Below, piece by piece: positions 57,801-64,000 of a stretch of DNA of 64,000 bases. Below the pieces are notes generated by a model, which was given only the letters and a program-made list of their open reading frames with translations, was not told the DNA's origin and made no database searches. The position numbers and the translations under genes are program-made. The stretch's first letter is position 1, and each line of letters begins with the position of its first letter. Source of the DNA: Misgurnus anguillicaudatus (Eukaryota; Chordata; Actinopteri; Cypriniformes; Cobitidae); assembly GCF_027580225.2 (NCBI RefSeq), contig NC_073358.2:11982501-12046500 (forward strand), written 5' to 3'.

Positions 57801-60800
57801 AGCAGTGGGTTCTAGGTTAGAAACGGTTTCTATTAAACAGACCTCAAGAAACGAGAGTGATCCGGTGTTTTTTTTAAATGATATATTCTGTCATAGGCCT
57901 GTCCTCTACCTTCAACCTTTGTCCATTCGCTATTACCATATCCTAGTGCCCAAAACAGTAAACTTTCCAAAGTACAGCAAGATTAAGAACATATTTGAAG
58001 ACTCTTTGCTATAGCAATTTGATGCTGCTAGTGATAAAACCCTGAGTTGCTTGTCTTACCTGTGCATGTTTTGCAGCTGGTGTGGCAGGGTTCACAGGTT
58101 TTGTGGTGTGCGTCGTGGTAGTATGCATCAGGACAGGTAAACACGCAACGGCCCTGTTTCCTGACAAACATCATTTCCTCCTTGCAGCTCACGCACCCCT
58201 CAGCTCCAGCCTGCATACATTCCCCACAGTTCTCATCACAACGCTCACATGTCCTGGTATCAGCAGCAGCATAGTACCTGCATACAGTAGAAAGAGGACC
58301 AAACACTTTCAAAAAAGCTGATTTGGTTGTATGTAGTTTTTTAATGACTGAGATTGAGAAAGTACTGTGGCTGATACAATTTGTGAGTGTTTGAATTTAA
58401 AGGACCAGTATGTAAGAAATTTATATCAATTAATCATAAAATGGCCCTGATATGTCACTAGACATTAATAAATCATTTTCATTTCAAATACTTATATCAC
58501 CGACAACAGTGGTCTGGCCAGGATGTCATTTAAAAAGTGGAGTTGCAGCTAGAGGTCTTCACGGGTTCACTTAGATCCGAAAACCCGAGGTCCGACCCGA
58601 GACCCGATCGGGTTCGGGTCTAAAAGTTTCACATGTGCCGCGGACACGGGTCGGGTACAATAATAGCGGCATCGGGTCTCGGGTAATTTAAAAATGAATG
58701 TGTTTTTTCTGAACGGACCCGAGAAGACCCGAACTCTCTCGCCTGTGTGTGTCAATGTCCTTTTCAAACCTCTCATCTGTTTGCAAAGAGCGCTTGCGAC
58801 ATTGTGTGGTTTTCGGAAGGTTCATTTTCGTTGAGACAAACATGTCAGTCAATTATAAATGTACATTTTAGCGGTTACGTTGGTGTCGTCGTCAGATAAC
58901 AAAGTAAAACGAATGGAGCAGCTCGCCAAATTGGTTACAAGGCCACCGGAGTTTCTTTCTGTCTGACTGCTGCGCGTGGGTCTGCAGAATGCACACACGT
59001 CAGTGCCGTTACATTCGGTTCCAGTCGGGTTAAAAAAATTGTTTCACTAGTTCAGGTCGGACTCGGGTCTAATTTTCTCGGGTTTGTCTCGGGTCGGGTC
59101 TTTCTTTAATTTTTTTTATTTATGCACGTCGGGTTCGGGTATGTTTCGGGTCATTTCGGGTCGGGTACATTTCTTTGGACCCAAGAAGACCTCTAGTTGC
59201 AGCCCTCAACTGATGTTTTTGTTGTCATGTTGTGTATTGGCCACCAGTTGTGTGATTGCAGTACCAGTTTTAGCCACAAGTTTTGTGATTGCGGTACCAG
59301 TTTTGGCCACAATCCTACATACTGTTCCTTTAAACAAAAATGAAAACTTTACCTCACATTTATATCACCTCTCCCTTACTGTACTGTTTGGAAGTGTTTT
59401 TGTGTGTAACACAAAGTAACATCACATTTAAAAGTGAATGATATTTGGTAATTTTAGTGTCTGTCTGATTTTAGATGGACTGTCTGTTATATTTTGTTTG
59501 TCTATTGATTGTATTAACTTTGTGAAGCGACCTTGGGTTCTTAAAAGGCGCTATAAAACATTATTATTATTATTATTATTATTATTACTTTGTGTCTGGC
59601 TTTACATGAGTGATTTTTCAAAGTGCAAATGCATTATATGGTGGTCGAAGTAATGATTTATTGGCTGATGCTGTAATGAAAATTCAGTATTGGCCACAAA
59701 GATATATTGGTCTACAACTTTCTATTAGATATGTACGATCATACGGTGCGTGTTAACAAGTTAAAGATATTCTAAACACATATAATAATACAAAAGTACA
59801 CTACTTTAAAATGATATCAGGGATAATAAGGGTTTTTTCATCACTGATTATAAAGCAGTATTTTTACATGCATTTGTCATCTAGTATAACATATTCAGTA
59901 TTGTTATGAAGTTACCCAAAGCGACAGGTGTCCACACATTCTTTGACATCTCTATAGAGTTGATCTCTGCAGCTTATACACTCATAGCTGTGCCGTCCCA
60001 TGCAGCTCAAGCAGTTTGGATGACAGGGTTCACAGTGCTGGCTTTCTCCACGAACAAAACCAAGTGGACACACCTCCACACAGCTGCCGTCTGTGGATAC
60101 AGTGGTGTTACAAAAGGTTTTAACCATCTTTAGCTAGTAAAACATGCTTTAAAAGTGATAATTTGCATGTGGGGGATTCTACACAAACAAAATCTGAGAT
60201 TTGAGTTCAATTTAATAGAGACTATTTGGCAACACTATACTGTACCATAATCATTCATTTAAAAATGTTAAAGGTGCAGTGTGTAATTTTTAAAAGGATC
60301 TCTTGACAGAAGTGCAAAATAATATACAAAACTATATTATCAGGGGTGTATAAAGACCATTTTATAATGAACCGTTATGTTTTTATTACCTTAGAATGAG
60401 ACATTTTTATCTACATACATAAAGGGTCCCCTTTCGTGGAAGTCGCCATTTTGTCCCACCATGTTTCTACAGAAGCCCTGAACGGACAAACTTTTTTTAC
60501 TAAGTTGTCTCCGTCGATGACATGTTTTTCCGGTGGCAGTGGACTGAGCCGCTGGTTGCAATTCACAACCTCGCCTCTAGATGCCGCTAAAACTTACACA
60601 CTGCACCTTTAAAGCTTATGACATTTTTTAAATCATAACAACACAAAAATAATTTCTTTCACACTGCCTTTGTAGCCAAGCATGTTGAAACAAAATATCT
60701 ACTGTACTCATTCTTAATATTTATTTTCCATTAAAAATGAATCATAGTACAGCTCACCCAGGTACAGCCCAAATACTATGTATTGACCTTGACCTAAATG

Positions 60801-61150
60801 GATTATTTGACCAGAAGTTTCATTTAAAAGAAAATGATTTAAACCCCAAATCCCACCATGACTCAATCCATCCATATCAACAATACGAACTAAACTTTAC
60901 AAATTCGTGAACGCACTGTGAAGATAGTGGTTCTGGTTGCAGCTGAGACACTGGTGTTGGTGTGGCCCAGAGCACTCGTGGCAATATTTGTGACACAAGT
61001 GACATTCGCCATCCTGCTTGCTGTAATGGTGTGCCGGACAGGTGGTAGGTGTGACACAGCGGCTGTAAGCATCCATCGCCAAGCCCTCAAAACAGCTTGT
61101 GCAGGACGTGTCGTGAGGGCCAGAACAGGTTAGGCAGGAGCTGTCACATG
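51364..61150 (-). CDS. pcsk5: Proprotein convertase subtilisin/kexin 5, C-terminal six exons
   Basis: Minus-strand exons 61150-60917, 60090-59916, 58277-58060, 52695-52595, 52452-52257 and 51836-51364 join in phase to give 464 aa; the catalytic exons lie beyond the right edge. The first five encode furin-type cysteine-rich repeats with spaced CxxC pairs (CDSSCLTCSG, CHKYCHECSG, CHPNCLSCMG, CDENCGECMQ, CHTSCKTCTG, CDASCLECRG). The last encodes a transmembrane segment (ITTSILLVLAIISIVILI) and a cytosolic tail with an Asp/Glu run and LEYDDESY, which is the membrane-bound PC5B type that cycles through the trans-Golgi network. It would process secreted precursors at the cell surface and matrix. 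Tail-to-tail with prune2. PCSK6 lacks this tail, so pcsk5 is the better call. Confidence 0.92.
52257..52452 (-). CDS. pcsk5: pcsk5 Cys-rich exon
   Basis: 196 nt, DTGYNCELCDASCLECRG onward, with a CC-containing spacer (KEDDTDVQQECCNC) near the end; donor GTAAAT. Confidence 0.93.
52595..52695 (-). CDS. pcsk5: pcsk5 Cys-rich exon
   Basis: 101 nt, RSLEDCNSCRPGYTLSQGLC. Two AG acceptors are 4 nt apart; phase with the 58060 exon selects the one giving Gly-Arg-Ser. Confidence 0.9.
53113..53382 (+). repeat. tRNA-derived SINE
   Basis: The B-box-like GGTTCAATCCCGGCTCC, then CCTTGAGCAAGACACCTAAC, and the tail AAAGCACTATATAAATGCAG are shared by widespread fish SINEs. The A-box side is degraded. Confidence 0.75.
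53711..54392. mobile_element. hAT element with an insertion, family of 1478-1743
   Basis: Ends CAGTGGTTCCCAAACTTTTT and AGTTTGAAAACCACTG; 8-bp duplication GTCTAGTG at 53703-53710 and 54393-54400. Interior split by 53809-54188. Confidence 0.88.
53809..54188. mobile_element. TTAA-flanked element nested in the hAT
   Basis: Ends AGGTGCAGTGTGTAA and TTACACATTGCACCT; TTAA at 53805-53808 and 54189-54192. Sister copy at 60272-60608. Confidence 0.9.
55184..55280 (+). repeat. Truncated hAT end
   Basis: AGGGGTGTCAAACATATGGC and the following GGCCCACGGGCCAAA are typical of one end of a common hAT family. The other end is missing. Confidence 0.55.
55573..55897. mobile_element. Nested TTAA element, 325 bp
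   Basis: Ends AGGGACACTTCACCCAT and ATGGGTGAAATGCCCCT; TTAA at 55569-55572 and 55898-55901. Contains its own internal palindrome around GAAAGAAGGAAGTGCAA. Confidence 0.87.
56450..57101. mobile_element. Nested TTAA element, 652 bp
   Basis: Ends GGGTGCATCTCATTTCTCTG and CAGAGAAATGAGATTGGCCC; TTAA at 56446-56449 and 57102-57105. Confidence 0.87.
57106..57597. mobile_element. TTAA element abutting the previous one, 492 bp
   Basis: Ends CTCTTTCCCCGCCA and TGGTGGTGAAAGAG; TTAA at 57102-57105 (shared with its left neighbour) and 57598-57601. Confidence 0.82.
58060..58277 (-). CDS. pcsk5: pcsk5 Cys-rich exon
   Basis: 218 nt, YYAAADTRTCERCDENCGEC through CHTSCKTCTG; donor GTAAGA. Confidence 0.94.
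58401..59329. mobile_element. TTAA-flanked element split by a hAT, family of 44096-44370
   Basis: Ends AGGACCAGTATGTAAG and CATACTGTTCCT; TTAA at 58397-58400 and 59330-59333. Without the insertion it would be about the size of the 44096 copy. Confidence 0.88.
58550..59195. mobile_element. hAT element rich in CGGGT repeats, nested
   Basis: Ends TAGAGGTCTTCACGGGTTC and GAAGACCTCTA; perfect 8-bp duplication GTTGCAGC (58542-58549, 59196-59203). Both ends are rich in CGGGTC-type words. No intact transposase. Confidence 0.9.
59560..59586. repeat. (TTA)n microsatellite
   Basis: Nine TTA units, preceded by TTGTGAAGCGACCTTGGGTT, which resembles a SINE/LINE tail. Confidence 0.85.
59916..60090 (-). 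CDS. pcsk5: pcsk5 Cys-rich exon
   Basis: 175 nt, GSCVEVCPLGFVRGESQHCE through ECVDTCRFG. Both phases match its neighbours. Confidence 0.94.
60272..60608. mobile_element. TTAA-flanked element, 337 bp
   Basis: Ends AGGTGCAGTGTGTAATTTTT and ACACACTGCACCT; TTAA at 60268-60271 and 60609-60612. Inverse interior orientation relative to 53809-54188. Confidence 0.9.
60917..61150 (-). CDS. pcsk5: pcsk5 Cys-rich exon (first in window)
   Basis: 234 nt, CDSSCLTCSGPHDTSCTSC through CLSCNQNHYLH. The donor GTGCGT at 60916 is preferred because it gives Asn-Gly-Ser-Cys at the junction and the right phase; GTAAAG further on would break the frame. Confidence 0.9.
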
Positions 61151-61307
61151 CTTCAAAACACAAACAGAAAACAGAAACAGACTTTTACTTGATGTTAATT
61201 AACATGTCTGCAGCTATGGTCATCAAACATGTCATTAATATAGTCACAGATAGATCGAACCAAAAAATCTATGTTTTCATCAACTTTCTTTAATTAATAT
61301 GAATTAA

Positions 61308-62000
61308 TGTTAAAGCCACAATATGTAGATTTTCACCACTAGAGGCCACTATTACACAATAACAATGACAAAGGTGAAGCTTAAAGGGATACAATGAAAA
61401 CTACCCCAATGATTTACTCACTCTCAAGCCATCTGAGTTACACATGTCCACCCTTTTCATACAAACACATATTTAGATATTTTTGAAAATGTCCTAGCTC
61501 TTCTAATCTTTATAATGAATGAATATAGTGTCTAGCTCCTTAAGGTCCAAAGAATGTGGATCCATCCTTCGCAAAAGTAATCCATACCGCTCCATGGGGA
61601 TAAATAAAGGGCTTCTGATGGTAATCGATACGAGTTTGTAAGAGAAATATCCATACTTAAAACTTTACAAAAAAATCTAGCTTCCGGTAATGCCGCCATC
61701 ATACTTTGCATTCAGGAGAGAGTATCAGCAGTAAATCCGTAGTAAATCAGGACAGTCGTTATTTAATGCCAAAAGGATGGTTAGCGCTGGCGCAAGCTGT
61801 TAGTAAATCTGGCCCTAAGGGGGCGCGCACACCAAAGCTTTTACGCCTGCGGCTGGCATATGTTTTCAATTGTTTCCCATGGAAGCTCCGCATTTTTTCA
61901 AAAAAGCCACCAGTTAGCAGTTTTCTTCTGCGCTGAAAACCGGCGCTCTGCGGTTTTCTGTGCTCAGCGCTAAACGCAGAGAGTTGAAATCACATCACAG
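61308..62000. repeat. Fragments of two or three DNA elements
   Basis: TTAAAGGGATACAATGAAAA at 61383 followed by TTTACTCACTCTCAAGCC is one end of a widespread fish element; its right end is missing. 61800-61990 contains GGGGGCGCGCACACCAAAGC-type sequence related in style to 18830-19230. Confidence 0.5.
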
Positions 62001-62470
62001 TGGAGGAGGGGCAGGACAAATATCACGACAACCAATATTTTGGATATTTTATTACAAAAATCATACATATAGTGGCTTTATATGGTAAATTATTACTACT
62101 TATTTCATTTACATTGTCGGATATTGACAGTAAAGAGAATTTGGTACAGTAAGATTAATTGAGAAAAATTATTATAGGATCAGTATGTGCTGCAGGCTGG
62201 ATTCAAACTTGTGTCTCCAATATGGGCACCATTAGTCAATGTGTTATTAACACACGTGAACTGCTGCGCATGGCTGATCACCTGGATCCGTTTCATGTTA
62301 AAGGGGCATTATGTGGGTTATTACTTAAAAAAATCTTTAAGATAGAGTTTTCATTTTTATATTTATGAGCCAACCATAATGTAATAGAAAGAATGACACC
62401 TTTACTGTCCTCCAAGGTTGTCTCTATCAGCTTGTAGGCTCTATTGTGTGTGGAGGAGTTGGGTCCGAAT

Positions 62471-63377
62471 TAGCCTGGGTGCCAGCCGATCTTAGCCCCG
62501 CCCACAAGATTTTGAGAACGGGAAGATCGGTCTGGGGTTTCTGCGTTGAGGAGCTACTATGCTAGACCCAAAGCTGGTCGAACAAATCAAATTGTCAGGG
62601 CGGGCTTTATACGATGATGGACAGATGATCAACAGTAACGTAATGAACCACGTCACCAAAGAGCGTGTGTGTTTAATCTGTTTAACGAAATGGCTGCCGC
62701 TGGAGAATTCAGATGTGTGGATTCTGACATTGAGTCTGTTCTAAAAGATATCGACAGAGCATTGATTTTAAAAGAGGGAAACGCGAGCAAGGCATTTGTT
62801 GATGTTTTTGCCGTCCTCCCTACAGGATTCGGCAAAAGTTGGTCGCAACTGAAATTGGTATCACGACGATGCAACTCGGCGTGCATGACGAGACGAATAT
62901 AATTAGCGGCCGTTGCCAGCTTCTTTTCGGAAGCTCGGAATCGTGGTTGCTGAATAAGTGGAGGGACATGCTAGGCACCAATATTTTCAAGCCAACGTAA
63001 TGGGTATCGTCGTGGATGAAGTTCACCTAACGTACAAATGGTAAGAGATAGTCTTACTGTATGACTTAGTAAATACTTCATGTTGTGATATAAACGAAAT
63101 GTTGTAAACATAGTAGGTGTTGATGTACGTTCGCTAACTCAGACTTAGTATAATCACAATGTTAGTGTCATTGTAGCGAAATAACTAGCAGTTCGGTCAG
63201 GCTGCAAAAGACGTAATTTCAACATACGACACACACTCCGTTGCTCTGATTGGTCGTAGGTCTCTCCAATTGAGTGCAGAGGCATTTTTCGGTTGAGACA
63301 CGCCTCATAATTATAGCTCAATGGAGCGGTATCAGACTCATATTCTGACTAGAATTGAGTATGACAACGTCAGGCTA
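62471..63377 (+). mobile_element. TAGCCTG element with 9-bp duplication, copy 2 (907 bp)
   Basis: Starts TAGCCTGGGTGCCAGCC, ends CGTCAGGCTA; perfect 9-bp repeat GGTCCGAAT at 62462-62470 and 63378-63386. It lies antisense in a pcsk5 intron. Confidence 0.88.
62690..63040 (+). pseudogene. RecQ-like helicase 5' fragment, copy 2
   Basis: ATG at 62690: MAAAGEFRCVDSDIESVLKD, then AFVDVFAVLPTGFGKS with a Walker A-like motif at residues 45-50. After a small deletion come MQLGVHDE, GRCQLLFGSSESWLLNKW and VVDEVHLTYKW, the last with a DExH box (63015-63026) immediately before a splice donor GTAAGA at 63041. Motifs III-VI are absent. Superfamily 2 RecQ-type is inferred from the A-box/DEVH spacing and flanks. 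Confidence 0.72.
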
Positions 63378-63477
63378 GGTCCGAATTGGACCAAAATGTG
63401 ACGTAATGCTCGTCTACTTGGGCGTTCCATACATACATGCGTACGGCAGGCATTAGTAAGCAGCCGCAATCGCTAGC

Positions 63478-63645
63478 ATGTTTCAAATGGACCCTGCAGA
63501 CGGAAAGAAGCGACTAACCTCCAGCACAATCCAGACACCCATGAAAACTCCTCGTAAGTTTAAAAAAAAAAAATCTAGTGTGGCCAAAATAGAGCATGAC
63601 CGCCGCTGGTGCAAAGACAAGAGTAAACATCGGATTGGAATTTGA
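63478..63645 (+). pseudogene. Degraded ORF resembling a multi-copy fish gene
   Basis: MFQMDPADGKKRLTSSTIQ, PMKTPRKFKKKKSSVAK and RRWCKDKSKHRIGI are followed by a stop, but a one-base shift restores FDSWRELKS. The W-R-E-L pattern reminds me of N-terminal parts of multi-copy fish genes of unknown function. It sits 91 bp right of the 9-bp-duplication element. Identity uncertain. Confidence 0.35.
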
Positions 63646-64000
63646 TTCTTGGAGGGAGCTCAAGTCATTTTTATTTTCCTATTCAGTAGTTTCTAATACT
63701 AACACTAACTGGTGTATATGAGTTGTGAAAGCAAGCATTTTTGGTTATCAGTGGCATTGTGAAAAACCTCAGTGATATTTACCATTATTAAATCATATAA
63801 TATTTAATTCATTATTAATTAATTGAACAATGAAAATCATCCATTTATAGAGTGGTTACTGAGATAAAGTGCATAGAAGTATTTATCTGATTATGTGATG
63901 TTTGCATGGCAGGTCCCATTAATCAAATCACTAAACTAACGCTAAAGCAGACCTGAAGACAAAAATTTCTACAATACAATTAGTGTGTATCGAGAACTGA
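63646..64000. other. pcsk5 intron, nothing recognised
   Basis: AT-rich sequence without repeat ends or coding signal. Confidence 0.4.

Overview
The window is vertebrate nuclear DNA, almost certainly from a ray-finned fish and most likely a cyprinid. It is AT-rich and intron-rich, its exons have canonical GT/AG borders, and it is full of fish-type DNA transposons (Tc1, hAT/Tol2-like, PIF-Harbinger-like, many TTAA-flanked elements). No bacterial operons, CRISPR arrays or rRNA genes are visible. The species call is an inference from repeat content.

Four protein-coding genes are supported exon by exon. (1) Positions 186-800 (+) hold the last two coding exons of a Gq-class G-protein alpha subunit, best matched to gnaq. 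(2) Positions 12268-26454 (+) hold a complete seven-exon Gq-class alpha subunit of 354 aa, called gna14-like, whose C-terminus is unusual (SLR instead of NLV). (3) Positions 35676-44596 (+) hold a complete ten-exon BCH-domain protein of 322 aa of the BNIP2/caytaxin/PRUNE2 family, called prune2-like from its neighbours. (4) Positions 61150-51364 (-) hold the last six coding exons of pcsk5: cysteine-rich repeats, a transmembrane segment and an acidic cytosolic tail. The order gnaq > gna14 > prune2 > < pcsk5 matches human 9q21 as I remember it, without VPS13A, FOXB2, GCNT1 and RFK. Codon phases agree across every junction I checked.

The rest is mostly transposable elements. Positions 3.4-9.7 kb hold a decayed minus-strand Ty3/gypsy element split by a 2 kb LTR-like insertion, plus a displaced piece of its own reverse transcriptase. 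The gna14 introns carry two Tc1-type elements and deeply nested MITEs. A compact LTR element (1182 bp, LTRs differing at 3 of 308 positions) lies at 30.0-31.2 kb. A prune2 intron holds a Tol2-like derivative with a GC-rich array inside. The pcsk5 introns hold a stack of TTAA-flanked elements nested in one another.

The most unusual item is a pair of elements (49221-50095 and 62471-63377) with TAGCCTG ends and 9-bp target duplications. Each carries the 5' part of a RecQ-like helicase gene ending at a splice donor. gnaq and gna14 products would couple receptors to phospholipase C-beta; the BCH protein is a lipid/GTPase-type scaffold; pcsk5 is a secretory-pathway proprotein convertase. I see no sign that they act as one pathway; their proximity looks like ancestral synteny.
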